From contig NW_008706747.1 of NCBI RefSeq assembly GCF_000327385.1, positions 2,962,666 to 3,026,665 on the forward strand: a stretch of DNA of 64,000 nucleotides. Reading direction: 5' to 3'. Shown piece after piece: positions 25,240 to 38,709 of the stretch. The first letter of the stretch is position 1; every line of letters begins with the position of its first letter. Under the pieces are notes generated by a model that was not told the DNA's origin, searched no databases, and worked only from the letters and a program-made list of their open reading frames with translations. The position numbers and the translations under genes were made by a program. Source of the stretch: Lottia gigantea (taxonomy: Eukaryota > Mollusca > Gastropoda > Lottiidae).

Positions 25240-28200
25240 GACGGAATGATTCCTTCAAGTTCAACAAATACCATTAAAAGCATTGTTACAACTTTATGAA
25301 AGCTAAAAATCCTGAAGGCCGCGACCTCAAATATAACATCTTCAATTGATGCCGCGAGTTCGACCCCAGTTATTATCCCAGAGCAATTTATCAGGCAATA
25401 ACCGCTGAGTGGGTTCGAATTAGGTGAATTTTCAGGGACCTTTTTACATGCTCTGCTCATGTTTTATATCTCAACTGAGGCTAAAATAAACACAGAAACA
25501 CGTAAATCAAAACAAATCCTCGCAAAATTCCACATTTCCTTTTTTAGAATTTCTCACAAATTTGATTAGAAGTCCTAATTTCCCCGATTTCTCGGCCAGA
25601 CTTGTACAAATTGAAATAAATTTTACAAATGGTCATTAATCTCTCCCCAATATTTTACAACAAATTCGCATTTTTCTTCACACATTTCCCGGATTAAAAA
25701 AGATAACGATTTTCTCTGGAAGAAGATTTTGCTACATCTAATATCACTGTGATAATGTAAATTAGAATTTTAGAGCTAAAAATGTAATATTCTTCGAAAT
25801 TTCGATAAAAATCACGCAAAATTTGATTTCGCATTTTGATTTTCACTATTTGCCTTGTTGAATGTCCGAAAGTTGGGGTGACAAACCTAAACGCACAGTG
25901 TCATGAAGTGTCACATCTGACAATTTGCCTTCAAGTTATTTACAGACAAGAAGTTGTTGCTGAAATGATATATCAAAATAATACTCCAGGCAACCAGGAA
26001 GTTCAAAACAACCATTAAGCCTAGACCTTGGATTAAAGCTGTAATAGCCAGTCGCCAGACCGATGCAATATCAAGCTAACGAAATTATGAAAATATGTGA
26101 AATTTATTTAGCGAGGTGACACGGAGGGTTAATGCAATACGATTTCTATCGCTTCTTAATTTCCTGTCATATCACGTGACCACCTAACTTTATTTACTCT
26201 TATTTTGTTAGAGAGCTCTCGATCAATCAGGGTTATCCCCCCTGCCGAGTTTTCGCGATTCTATCCAAATAACGTCTATTTATTTTCATATTACTGGCAA
26301 TCACTTGCTAACTCGATAAAAACCGCCGGTCCCAAATGGGCTAATAGAAGACAAAGGAGAATTCTGGGAAATTTCGAGCCGCCTGCTGATCTTGTGTGTC
26401 GTCTTCTGCCAATGCAATTTCACCTTTAACCTTTAATTAACCCACACACAACACTTCTACGCATGCGCTATTATGACTCCGGACCTGCTCTGTTGGAATT
26501 TTTATTTTGGCGACAAATGTTTCATAAATATTTTATGAAACGAAAATATACCAAAGTGGATTTTTGTTTTATGAGAATCAGACAGAAGATTTTTTGTTTT
26601 TTCAGACCAAATTATTTTTGTCGCGGTATTGCCTGATCAAAGAATCCGTTAACAAAAAGTCGTCTGCCAGACACAGTAGAAATGGCGGGAATTTGAGGGG
26701 GATTGTTGTTTGGAGGAAAGAACATGGAACTAATTAATATGAATTATGAATTAATTGTCTCGATGCCTCAATAACCATATCAAATATTGAAAAAAATCAG
26801 TCAAAGAAAATCTCTTGCTTTTTGTTTCGTTTTCCGACAGAAACCAATTAGCAGAAAATTTCATAAAAATTAGATATTATTTTTTAGGGTAGCCACAACA
26901 AGGAGATACGATTAATTAGAGAGTTGTGAAGATTATTATTCAGAATTCTTAAAATTTTGGATTTACTCGGTACCACAATAGTGTCTCATTGTCAATTTTT
27001 TATCCAAGGGATATAGGCGTCTACATATTTACTTAATAAGTTGGTAGTGGTCTTGCTTATATGACGTCATTGGTAAAAACTGCACGTGAGATTTTCAAAT
27101 TTCCACCATTTTGTTTTTTCTAGACTTTGTATGTATATCCGGGATACCTAAAATTTCTTTTTGCACTATTCTGATTTTCTGACTGTCTCGTCCCAAAATT
27201 GATGAATTATGACGTCAAAATCGCTTATACCATCTAAATCTAATAAAAGATGTTTTGCCTCTTATACACAAACAAAAACCAGAAAATCTCACCCCTTTAA
27301 CCAAGAAAAATTGCACCAAAACCTTATAGAGGGCACGTGACTCAAATAAATCAAATATTCAAAAAGCAAAAAATACGAAACCATACTTGACGTGGAATTA
27401 AAATCCAATTAACACTTGAAATTTCAGTTTAAAACAAATTCAGGAGATTTCTAGTGCAAAACCATCATATCCCGAGATTTCAAAGCAATTCAAGGGTTTT
27501 TGAAATTCACGTCATTTGTGACAGTTTGCACCTGCGCACTAACAAAATAAATTGCAACGTGCCAAGATTATATCATATTAACCTTCAAAATATTTTAATC
27601 AAAAATGACAAAATTCGGAACAATTACCATGCCAACGTTAAATAACAAGTAATAACATTAATTATATTTATCATACCGTGCGTGCATACGAACGTGCGTT
27701 ACCTCAAATACGAAATAACATGTTTGTGCACACGCCTTCACAGAATTCAACGTTAAACTTCAATTAATCTCAAGGATGTTTTTCAAACTTTTTAAAATCC
27801 CAATTGGCATTTCATCTTTTACTCTTCCTATTTTGACTCGTTACAGCAAAAATAGAAATTGTTTGCCCTGAACATACCGAAAAAATTTGTCGTTCAATAT
27901 TTTGAACTGGTGCGCACCTGTTTATAAAGAGTTATCGTTCTTGTTTGGTATAGCTCTTCATACAGGTGAAACAACATTTAGTACCCTTTCTTCAGACAAG
28001 GCAAAACAAACCGATAAAAGATTTACAAACACGACAGTCAATGCTTGGAGTGGTTATTGTAAACAGAAGAAACGGACTTCTAAGGAAGTTCTCTTCTTGA
28101 CATAGCGACGTTAATATTTTGTAAAATCAAACAAAAAATTGAAATTGACGAGAAAAAGCTAAAATGAAAGTAAAGTTTTGGGGTCTGTTATTAGGTGACT

Positions 28201-28380
28201 GGTATCTTTGAAGATGTTTTTCCTCCAGTTTGAAGTGTCTGATAAACGCTCGAGACATAATTAAGGTGTAAATACGACAGCCCTGTAATCTCTACTGCAA
28301 ATATTTTGAATTCGTCCTTTCCTTAGAGAAGAGACACTCCTACATGACAGAGATGTTATGCTAAAGAACACAAGAGTTTT
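25240..28380. other. Gene-free stretch
   Basis: No gene is called. 25330-25430 holds two tRNA B-box-like words on opposite strands. 26140-26470 is less AT-rich (CACGTG at 26173, STAT-like TTCTGGGAA near 26361, AGACAAAGG near 26349) and may be regulatory. TGACGTCA occurs at 27062 and 27210. CTCF-like CTTATAGAGGGCAC (11 of 14) is at 27323-27336. Open frames of 60-80 codons here lack features. Confidence 0.4.
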
Positions 28381-28385
28381 ATACT

Positions 28386-28716
28386 TACAGAGTTACAGAA
28401 CTTCAGAGTTACAGAACTTCAGAGTTATAGAACTTTAGAGTTACAGAACTATAGAGTAGTTACAGATTTTTAGAGTTACAAGTCTACAGAACTTCAGAGT
28501 TACAGAGTTATAGCACGTTTAGAGTTATAGAGATTCAGAGTTTAAGCACTTCAGAGTTAAAGCACTTCAGAGTAACACAACTTCAGAGTAACAGCACTCC
28601 AGAGTTACAGAACTCCAGAGTTACAGAACTCCAGAGCTACTTAACTTAAGAGTTACTCAACTTAAAGAGTAACTCAATTTCAGAGTTACACAGCTTCAGA
28701 GTTACAGAAGTTCCAG
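28386..28716 (+). repeat. 15-bp minisatellite, degenerate
   Basis: About 22 units of CAGAGTTACAGAACTT with many variants (TTTAGAG, CCAGAG, AAGCAC). Older than the 53-bp and 20-bp arrays, judging by divergence. Confidence 0.9.
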
Positions 28717-28739
28717 TTTTGAACTCTGAGTTTGTCCAT

Positions 28740-31440
28740 ATAAATTAATTTTTTTTTAACTACATGTAAAACCAAAAAGTGGTCCATCCCAATTGAAAGG
28801 TTCTCAAAAGGGCATCTTAAGCAAACTTTCATGATAAAAGTTCAAATGAAATCACAAGTGCCCACTTACTTTTCAAAAGATATTTCAAAATCAAAATTAC
28901 CCCGAGATCAAAGTTGGCGTTTGGGGTCCTAAGAACCTTTTGAATTTAATTCATACATACTTAACCCCTTTTCGTTAATATTTTTAACTTGTAAATATTA
29001 GGCCATGTTGACGCAAAAGGGAGGCTACTTTGCCCCTAGGCTGTGTGGAATAGGCATAAGTCTAGACAAAATAGATCGACGGACCCCTCAAAAGATAATT
29101 GCATCTTGGATGGGAAACTCTTTTTAGTGTACTGTTAGAAGACCGTAGTAATATTAGACATACAAGAATTTACCAAAACGAAATTCTGGTCATCTCCATT
29201 TAATGCGACAGGGAGCCTATAGGCGATGTTTTGGCTCTATCATCGTTAGCCATATTGACAGTGTAAATTATTGAAACGTTGTGTATAATAAAACTTAGTA
29301 GTAGTATATAATATAAAGGATGACGACAATGTTATTGATATTGAAACGTCGCTTTTATGGACTGATAACTTGAAAGTGCGACAAAAACACCAGTTCAACT
29401 TCTGAACTGAAGGTCATAGGTCGTCAAAAAAGGGGAAATAACTCAAAATCGGTGGTTAAACTGTTTTCTTAACAAATTGTAACAATTATTAAAAAGTTGA
29501 TCTTCAAAATAAAAGAACTAACGGTTAACTTCACTTTCTATTCAAAAAGGCGAGAAATTAACTCAAATCCTTTTCAGAACGGAAGTAAATGGTCAACTCT
29601 TCCATTCATGAAGGAAGAAAGGGTCTTTTCAGCTCGTCATAAAGGAGGTAGAAAATGACTTTCACCTGGGCAATAATGACCGGATATGACCATAATTTAG
29701 AAAATTGGGGACTGGTGAGATGGAAAGGAAGAAATCTGCGTGAATGATGAGTGTTGTCAGTTGGTACAGGATTGTCACGGTTAATTGGGGTCTGGGGTCA
29801 GGGGAAATGACACTCGGGGCACGGGACAAAAGGATTAGGGTACCGAAACAATAGAGATAGAGGCTGGTTAGTCGAGAGAAGCAGCAGTCAAGTGGTTTTG
29901 AAGGAAAAGGGGGAGGGAAACCAGGTTAATTTGCTTCACCTGATGGATTGTGCGCAATCAAGTGTGACGTCACTTGGTAACGGTCAAAGGTCAAGTATGA
30001 TTATAGGCTAGAGATTTAATAATAATGTTTTTATCTTTTGACAAGTTTGATTGAAACACCTGTGAGTGAAATATATTAAGGTATTCTAAGGATGAGACTC
30101 TACCTCATATTGAATTAGACATTGTGGACTCACTAAAATTAGGCTACATATTCCAGTTATTGTTTAAGGCATCATTCCGGTAGGTTAGTTAAAAGCTGAA
30201 ATTCGCATTACTTTCACCTTCTTTATATATTAAAAGATATCATAAATGGCATAAAGGCATTTTGGCTTTCATTCAAAATTGACGTAGGCCTACATAACTT
30301 GAACAGTGTATGGCAGTTAGTCATGTATCCGGTAGTAAAAAGTCGAAATTCGATACTAAGTTATAGATAGTCATACAGACCATGCCTACACAGCATAACT
30401 ACATACCCAGCATTTTGTTCAATGAAGTTCATCCAAAATTGATGTAATCTTGTAAACTTGAGAAAGATAATCGCCTCAAGAAAGCCACGGCTCCTGATAC
30501 GGGATGAAAAATCGAAATAAATTAGTGTCGCTGGATGATTCTATATAGAGCAGCGTTGCCATGCAAGCAAAATCCGCCATGAATATTGCATGAACCTACT
30601 TGGAATTGTTGATAGACTTATCCGCTAGGGGGTGACAAAAGCATGGCTTCGTTAATCTTTTATTCCATACCTCTGTCGCTGAAACGGAACGGAATACTTT
30701 TTTCCTTTGAAATATTTATGGAAACGCCCCAAAATTCAGCCAAAAGAGGATCAGAAACGAAAGCTGTCAGTCATTGAGTTGAAACAATGGATAAATTGTC
30801 CCCAATTAATACAAAATTAATAAATGACTATTTTCTTTGGGACTAAAAGCGATTAATCACTTCATGAAAACAAATTCCGTAAAATTCAGGTTCTCTTGGG
30901 ACGAAGGGTTCAGTCACAGAGTAGGCGTTTCATGGCGTTTTCTGGTGATTGTTCGGAGGAAATTTCGCGATCTTAAATAATTAATAATTGATTTATCGAT
31001 TGTGTTTTTGACACGGGTAGCATCGTCAGTCAGTCGATGTCACAGTGAGTATGACAAGGCAAAATGTATTTAAGTTTATACTCTTGGATATAATTTCGCA
31101 AATTGTGAAAACCATGATGACCAAGTCTAAAGTTTAAGATATTAGTTCATAAATTCTAGTGGGTCCAATGCGAAAAGGATACAACCTAGTCACGTGTTTT
31201 TAAAAATACAAACCGGAAGTGGTTACTTCTCAACAGCTATTTGGCAATAGAGGTCTTTCAGGCATAGCACGTTACTTTATTACTTCAAAAGATAATTTGT
31301 TTTGTATTTATTTTGAAACAAAATTATAGCGGAAGACATCCCGCACAAAAAAAAGGTCGAAACCGGAAGTTGATAGTCCTTAGAGTCAAAACAAGAAAAC
31401 TTTGGGACGAATTAACAGAATTCCCATCCGCCCCCTCCCA
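28740..31440. other. Gene-free stretch
   Basis: No gene is seen. TGACGTCA at 29965; CTCF-like CCGCTAGGGGGTGA (11 of 14) at 30622-30635; ACCGGAAGT at 31212 and 31362. A short echo of TATTGAAACGT occurs at 29271 and 29339. Confidence 0.4.
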
Positions 31441-32620
31441 TCTCAAAAAAAAAAATTATTATGCTTATATATATATATATATATAAGTAGATAGCCCATA
31501 ATTTCAAAAATAAGATCATTTTCACCCCTCCTCCCTTCTTCCATTCTTTCTTTGTTCAATATTACAGAGGAAAACATTATTGTCCCGCAATTTGACAACG
31601 TTTTCAGAACAATTTGAACTCTTATCTTAAAATGATGTAAAATTTCGGTCAAATATCTTCAAATTCTTTGCCTAAAGTCTCTAATCAAACACAGAAAACA
31701 AACAAAAACTAGAGGAAAAAAATGAAAAATAAATATTTTCCTTTAATCGGGGTAATTATATTAAAGGGGGACATTTCATTACAAAACATTAGAAAATTCT
31801 CAACAATTGAACAAAATTCAACGCGAACATCAAAAATTTGTAGTTATAATTTCTATTTGCCCAAGACAAAATTTGCAAGAGGAATGAATATTGCCGTGGG
31901 CCTAAATAAACACCTATAGTGAGTTATTAATTCCACGCTTCGGTGATTTTATATAATTGTATAGTTCTCTTTTTTTACGGATTAAATTTGAGATTTTGCC
32001 TATCCCTTGGTTTCATTTTAATATGGGCCGACCCTTCCTTATTACACAATGTGTAGGCTCTGATATTTCGTGAGAAAACTCGAGTCAAGTTACTAAGAGC
32101 TTTTTAATCTCGGATTAGTTTGTGAGGGTGCATCTTCACAATGTACTCTGTACTTATACCTTGACTAAAATAGTCACTATCATTGTATCGCAGAATGCAG
32201 GGATTTGATTGGATTGTTCGCAGTCGAATCATTATACTGGGAGATTTTTTTATGATTTTCATCCACTTTGTTCCTTTGGTTTAAACCGGAAGTCCTGTAT
32301 TTTCCCACTCAACAACAATTTCATTTCCATATCCCAAAAATATAGCAACTTCCGGTTGGCCTAAATTTAATCCGAGACGTTATTCCATGTCATAATAAGC
32401 AATAATAACAAGATAAAATCGATTGAGACTATCAAATCAAAGTGTCATAATATATAAAGAAAATAAGACTATATTGATCGGGAACAATCTACTTCCGGTT
32501 CGTCTGTGAATCGAAATGTTTATGAAAAGCTAAAAGAAAATACAGATTTCAACACAAGTCTGCAAAAGACAATTTTAGAACTGGGAACGGAAGATAAACA
32601 AACCGAATCGTACTTTTGAG
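31441..32620. other. Gene-free stretch with ETS-type sites and a (TA)n tract
   Basis: (TA) about 10 at 31468-31486. Perfect ACCGGAAGT words at 32285-32293 (+), 32348-32356 (-) and 32491-32499 (-) continue the cluster begun at 31212. No gene is seen. Confidence 0.4.
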
Positions 32621-32635
32621 AATGTGTAAACAGAT

Positions 32636-33045
32636 TTGAAATGAAATGGAGTTCAACTTCCTAATTCTCTGCATCTGACTGGGCTACTGAAGAGAGGCAA
32701 CCCCACGTAATATGTAATAAAGGAAACGGAAAAAAAATCGGCAAACATAATCTCAGAGTGGCGGCAAGTGTCCTAGAAGACAAAGCATGCCTTCCATGTC
32801 CAGTTAGCATCACCTGTCTCAATACTTATTGTACGAAGCTCAAAAGAGCTTAAAACTGAAAGGTCCATGAAATGACATCAGGGGCCGTCTTTTCATCCAA
32901 GTAGACTAATCTTTTAAGGTAAATGGGCCAAATCCTTAACCCCTTTTCGCTCGCCAGCTGAGGGGTGAGAAGTGGTCACCGAAATGACATGAAATGGGGT
33001 TTTACGTCCTTCTTTTCTGCACCTGATGGTGCTAATGAAGATGGT
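32636..33045. repeat. R1 tail fragments, decayed
   Basis: AAATGAAATGGAGTTCAAC with CTGCATCTGACTGGGCTA (about 32638-32690), and AAATGGGGTTTTACGTCC with CTGCACCTGATGGTGCTAA (about 32990-33040). Both are reverse-sense R1 tails with the older word TTTTACGTCC. Confidence 0.6.
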
Positions 33046-33099
33046 GGTCAGCTCAACAATTGGCTCAAATTTATCGCCCGACAAACGACGCCACACTTC

Positions 33100-33530
33100 C
33101 ATAAGAATTTTCCAATTATACCTATTCTAAACACGTGACAAACAGAAGTCAAACACGCTTCCAGATTCTAAATTACTGCGCGCTATTACCAGGAACCTCG
33201 TATCATTCCATCTACATCCGCAGACGACAAGACTAATCACTCAATAATCTGAAGCCAGTTGTAGGCGTATTAATTTACGAGGGTTTAACGCGAGTAAATT
33301 GATGTCAGACGCGATCCCTTTAAGAAGAGTTATCGCCGTTAATTAAGACAAAGGATAAATGATAAAATCTCTATTAACCACTTAAACGTCGGGTTATTGA
33401 GCCTCAATTATAGGATTCTTGTCATTTTATCTCTCTTACATCGATTGTCGGCGCTTAAAGGGTTAACCCTGGCAATCATCGAGTATCACGATATTCAATT
33501 AAGAATAGCGGAGAAATCGAAGATTCCAGG
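33100..33530. promoter_or_regulatory. Unrepetitive, homeobox-site-rich segment
   Basis: CACGTG at 33133, several ATTA/TTAATTAA words (33270, 33340, 33405), an AGACAAAGGAT Sox/TCF-type word near 33347, and no repeats. Composition and motif density suggest a conserved noncoding element; this is inferred only. Confidence 0.25.
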
Positions 33531-33534
33531 ACGA

Positions 33535-33770
33535 TTCTTGACAGGATTATGACAAACTTTTCAAGACGATGAAAGACGTCTTCATTCGACTAGATGACGG
33601 TTTACTAGTGCCGTTGAGTTCGAATCTTTTTTTTTCAAAATGTCTGCAGGCGTAGGCTTGACAACATTATCTCAGACATTTCAAGACGATGGAGGATTTT
33701 CATCTTTATTAGACAATATGACGACTCACTGGTGTCGTTGAGTTCGAATCCCTTTCAAAATATCTTCATC
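33535..33770. repeat. Diverged tandem duplication, about 119-bp period
   Basis: TTTCAAGACGATG, CATTCGACTAGA/TTTATTAGACAA, GTTGAGTTCGAATC and TTTCAAAATRTCT occur twice in order. The GTTCGAATC word is tRNA B-box-like, as in the 6.3-kb and 43.3-kb series. Confidence 0.75.
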
Positions 33771-33799
33771 TTCGTCTGGAAGGGTTATGCGGGGCGGGG

Positions 33800-36250
33800 T
33801 CACTGATGTAAAATCACATGGCTCAAACTATTGAGTCTAAAATTTCCTGTGACCCAAGGGACTGAGTAAATGAGTAGATGGACCGATCTCTTGCAAAGTA
33901 TCTACTGGCTGTGTACAATTCCGTCCAGAAAATCGAAGGCAGGCAGTGGGAGTTTGTCGAATGTCGATGTCACAGAAATAAACAAACTTCCTTTTATAAC
34001 CTGAAATCGTTTTCTAAACGAGTATTTTTCTCATAAACGACAGTAATCAAAGGACCATCAGTTGAAGTAGGCTATCGTCTGCTTCCTTCAATGAGAATCC
34101 TTACGTCATCACGTCCGCCATCTTGATTACTTCACTCTTCATTCCAGCAGACGACACATATTTAAAATGTTATTAATTTCGACCAAATTGATGAAAATTC
34201 ATGAAAATTAATGAAAAACTGTGTCCATTCGATTTCAGATTTCGCCATTTAGGGAATAAAATGAATGCGTTTAAAAAATTATGATTAATGGGAGGTAGAT
34301 GCCTCGTGAATTTCAGAAAATTGAAACGAACCAATGGGGAAACGAGATCATCAATCATGGCTGAAAATCTGACCAATCAGATTGATGCCTCCAGACGGAC
34401 CGCATTCAAATTCAGATTTAAAACCTTTTTACATCCGAATGTTCATCAATCATCCGCTGGCTGTTTTTGTATATAACTAATTGCGCGTCTAAAAAACATA
34501 GTTCCACACACAAAAACAGGAAAATTCCAATAACCAAATCTGTCTTGTACGTTTCTAGGGAAAACAAGAAAAATCAGAAAACGCCTGGATGTTAAAGACC
34601 AAGAAATTAATAAGTCTCGGAATCAATTCGCTAGGGACTGGTAAAACCGTAGCTACTGCTTAATCGACAATCATCGTTCCCAGCGGAGTAATCTGATATT
34701 AGTGGGGTGTTAATTGTCTGATCCAGTGATTACATATTCTTACGCTGATTGTTTTTAGGGTCATTAATTGTAAGGTTAATGGCTGGACAATCGAGTAGAA
34801 ATTAATGACCAATAATTACATCGTTAGAGACTGGTCAATCGCGATGGATGTCAGTGATGATAAATTGCAATCATTAACTATATAGCTACATTTTTCTCGT
34901 TAGATCTCGATCATGTCCGAGAATTGCCGTTAAACGTTCCTTCCAGCCAATTTTACCATTTGGCTTCTTTTTGAAGTAGGAAAACGTTAAGTAATGAGAT
35001 GAAATGAAGTTTTACGTCTTACCGGTTTTATCTTCATTATGTCAAGCTATAACGAACTTCGTCTTATACTTTGACTGAAAAAGTCACCTTTCTTGTAACA
35101 CAGAAGTTTGTAACTGTGGTTAATTGATTGGATTATACACTAGCAAATGCAGCCAATCATAGGCATGGACAAGCCACAATGTTTACAGATTTTCTGTCAA
35201 GGGCTCCGACTGGCTAAACATGCTCTAGGAATGCCATGTCAAAATGAACATATTAAAAGTGAAATGAGTGAATGTCCGGGAGACAAAAAAAGTTGGAGAC
35301 TTTGAAAAATTAACCCTTGATGATGGGGTGATGTTTTATGGGCAGGTCATTTGTCCATCGGACCCCATGCTCCATGAGAAAAAAGAACTGAAGTAATTGT
35401 CCATTTCTGAAACTGCTGGGAAAGTTGGTTGATTGCTATCCCATTATTACAAAACCAATTGTGATGTATTCTTAATAAGGCTACGCACCTAACTACTTGA
35501 CCTTCTAAAGCCCGTCATTTCATTTAGAAAACTCGGCTTGAGTAATATTTATAACCATAACTAGACCGAAACGAAATAATGTATGTAATTATTGGATTTC
35601 GTACAAAAGTAAATTATTTATCTGTTGTTTTGATTCAACGAAGCGAAAATGAGTAGAAACTAAAAATAAACCGTAACGAAAGATACAAAAAAGTTTAGAT
35701 TCAAAAATGTTTTTTCGTTACGAAATCGTGACATTTTGAAGATTTCTCGCGGTTTTTATTCACCAAACCTCGTTGGCCTACCGAAATGTCAGCGGCGGAC
35801 TGCCGATTTTTACTCGAACTCACGTTCAAACCTGAATTGCACTGGATTTCCCGGTTCACCAATGGCGGACCCCGGTGTCGTCTGCTTGCAAAATTAGAAA
35901 CAACTGTGTGATAAAGATGAAACGAAACATTGGTGTTTTGATTTGTAGGCCATCATTTATTGTAGAGTAAAATACATCGATTTTAAAAAAAAACTCTGTA
36001 AAACCTCAGAGTGCTGCCTAGCTCTGTTCCCCCGTCCCTTCAAAAGCAACTTCCTAACCCAATTCACGTGCAAAGCCTCCACGAAAACACATGTTATAAT
36101 ACAAAAATCCATGTCCAAAATGACCCTACATTCTCGCCATTTTGTCTAAGGGTGGATAAAGGGTAATTTAGGTCCAAAACGTGACCACGGCAAAGACAAG
36201 CTGGGTTGAAGTTCGGGTAAAAAAATCTGGTCGAAATAGTATCATTTCAA
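33800..36250. other. Gene-free stretch with possible regulatory DNA
   Basis: 34660-34900 is rich in ATTAATTG/TAATTA words without repeats and may be regulatory. An R1 tail fragment (TTTTACGTCTTACC) is at 34985-35040. 35760-35890 is less AT-rich. A YY1-type GCCATCTTG is near 34118. No convincing gene. Confidence 0.4.
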
Positions 36251-36279
36251 TGGCAACACCAACGTTATCGTGAGAACTT

Positions 36280-36450
36280 CTTTTGGGTTGGGAATCAAAT
36301 TCTCTTCTAGCCACGATACCTCGGCCCTTACTCAGACCAGTAGCTACACAGGGGCAAGACAATTCCCTCTCTTCCTCTCCGAACAAATGTATTGCACCCT
36401 GACAAAATTCTGACAATCCACCAATTCCATTACACCAACTTAACAGCATA
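36280..36450 (-). repeat. Possible tRNA-derived SINE-like copy
   Basis: On the minus strand TAGCTACTGGTCTGAGTAAG resembles a tRNA A-box region, and GAATTTGATTCCC about 45 bases later resembles a B box. Upstream words (CTGACAAAATT, TGCAC) echo R1. The 93-codon open frame here is probably incidental. Confidence 0.35.
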
Positions 36451-36634
36451 CATCATTGACCCTCTTGATAAATCACTTGCGAACAATCAAATCTGGCCAC
36501 CGTAATGCCTTTACATCGTGAACAGTACCGTGATATTCTGTACAGTATAGCCTGTTTTATATATCGCTTTACATAGGGTACAAGTGGCCAATTTCGAGAA
36601 ACGCCATGTATTCCGCAACGAGAAATTGTACAGT

Positions 36635-37130
36635 TTGAAATTGGTGGAATTCTACGTCCTACTTTTCTGTGTCTGTGAGGGCTAGCAAGGACGAGCAATG
36701 CCATGCAGTGTGCAACGAGGGAAATGTTAAACTATCTAGGGATCTAAATGATTTGAAATTTCTCATCAAACAGTACAATCTAGAACGTCCTTATCAGTTT
36801 TTAAATAAAAATGTTGAAAAAACCACAGTTCAATCAGTACGTTTTATTTTTTAATTGTTATTTTAAAATATGTTTTTAATTCAGTTGTTTACACAAGGAC
36901 GTCAACTGTTTACCAAATGGAAAGTTCTAGACCGGATGTAAACATCACATAACCGGAAGTGACATGGTTACTGTACAATTCCTCGTGTTTTTAAAAATGT
37001 GTCTCTCGCTTAGAATATCTTTGGATTAACGTAAGCGCAATTATGCTAGCTTAGGCTATATTATCCGAGATAAAATGGAGTTTTACGTCCACCTTTTCTA
37101 CACCTGTTTGGGCTAATCAGAACAACAATG
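36635..37130 (+). repeat. R1 interspersed repeat copies
   Basis: At 36640-36745: TCTACGTCCTACTTTTCTGT, AGGGCTAGCA, ATGCCATGCAGTGTGCAACG and AGGGAAATG in a row. At 37068-37125 a second tail: AAATGGAGTTTTACGTCC, TTTTCTACACCTG, GGGCTAATCAG. CACGTG is absent here; ACCGGAAGT at 36952-36960 lies between them. Confidence 0.7.
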
Positions 37131-38480
37131 ATAATAACGAACAAATCCTTAGGTTTTTAAATGAGTCGTTCGCTTTTACATTCACTTTATTATTTGTGGT
37201 TTCATTCTTCAGTAAAAAATACCAAATTATGTCGATTTCCTAAGGCTAGACTTCATTAAAGGGGAATAATTTGGTAATAAAAAAGTGCCGGATTGTACAA
37301 TTTCAATGACCATTTACCACATTTGAAAAAGGCCATTTTGTAAATTTGAAAAGTTATCAGTGTTCTCAGTTGTATGGTTTGAATGGTGGCTATAGTTTGG
37401 TCAACATTAAGACCCTTAAATGGTCGCACGTTTCCGAACAATCCGTCTATTTGGATTAAGGTGTTAGGGTATTCTTCTGCATTCTTCGATACATTAAAAG
37501 GGGTTTTTGAAGGTTTCTAAACCACCATTATGGTCCCAATAAAATGTTATTGAATGCAAAGTCGTAAAGTCGGTATGAATAAAATAACGTTTAGTTAGAG
37601 CCTTAAAATACGAATAATAAGGGCGTGCTTGGTTTGCATTCTAAATAAGGTCCCATATTGAAAAGCCCCTATTGAATTCCCAGTCAAATAAATTGAATAA
37701 ATCGGAATAATAAATGAATATGTTTCTATAGAACTCTTCTTGATTGAAAATAAAAAAAGGTATGATTTTGAGTTATTGGTTTTTCCATATTGTTCGATAT
37801 TGTTACTGTCAAAATTCAAAACAATTAGGACAATGGGGGTCTCTAAGACAACTCCTCACCCTGCTCAAGAACGCCATTTATTCAATCACACACACTCATG
37901 TGGACCTCGTGTGGGCCAAAACATCGAATTATCGCCCTTTGTTTGGTTTTCAATATAAAGATATAAAACTGAATGTTAGAGGAAAGAATGCCCCTCTTGA
38001 AACTTTTGAATAAAAGAGAAATGATCTCTATTCAGAAATATTCAAATAAGTCTCGAGTTGTTTTGTGGGATCTTTGAAGAGTACTTTTCCATTATCCGTC
38101 TTCGATTAAGTGAAATTAATTGAACTGGTCGTCAAAAAGTAAAAAGATAAGAAAAAATGTAGGCGTTATTGAAGCGGAACGGGCCAATATCAAGTTTTGG
38201 CATTGAATATCGCCTATCATTATTGCATTATTAAAGTAAATACACAATATGCGAGTCTACCGAGCGTATGATTTGGAAATTACTAATATGTATTTGATGT
38301 GTGATTATGCTGATGAATATTCATGAGGTTCCTTTTCCTGAACACGGAACTATTTATCACGAAATCATGTGATCAGCTTCAAGGTCGTTTGTTATTCTCT
38401 GGGAACTATTTTTTTTATGTTTTTGATGTCCGCATTTCACCAATACGATTATTATGATTTGAAATAGAACGATATAAAAA
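37130..38480. other. Gene-free stretch
   Basis: No gene is seen; overlapping frames at 37740-38013 lack features. A perfect 12-bp palindrome ATGAATATTCAT at 38313-38324 resembles paired POU half-sites. Confidence 0.4.
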
Positions 38481-38497
38481 AAACAAAAAAGTCAACG

Positions 38498-38706
38498 TTT
38501 TACTGTTCTGTACCTTATTGGACGAATGGAATGGAATAGAGTTTTATATCCTACTGTTCTGTATCTTATTAGACTAATGGAATGGAATGGAATTTTTTAT
38601 ATCCTACTGTTCTGTATCTTATTGGACTAATGGAATGGAATGGAGTTTTATATCCTACTGTTCTGTATTATACTGATGTGTCGAAATAAAATGGAGTTTT
38701 AAATTC
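38498..38706 (-). repeat. R1 minisatellite array 3
   Basis: Four units with CTACTGTTCTGTA and ATTGGACTAATGGAATGG. The TGGAATGG variant (rather than TGAAATG) distinguishes this array from the others, so its units were homogenised locally. Confidence 0.9.
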
Positions 38707-38709
38707 TGG

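Noticed and set aside
26205-26429. 74-codon plus-strand frame in a GC-richer island
   Set aside because: It starts with TTG and has no domain. The island reads better as possible regulatory DNA.
36168-36449. 93-codon minus-strand frame
   Set aside because: It coincides with SINE-like A- and B-box words and R1 echoes; more likely a repeat.
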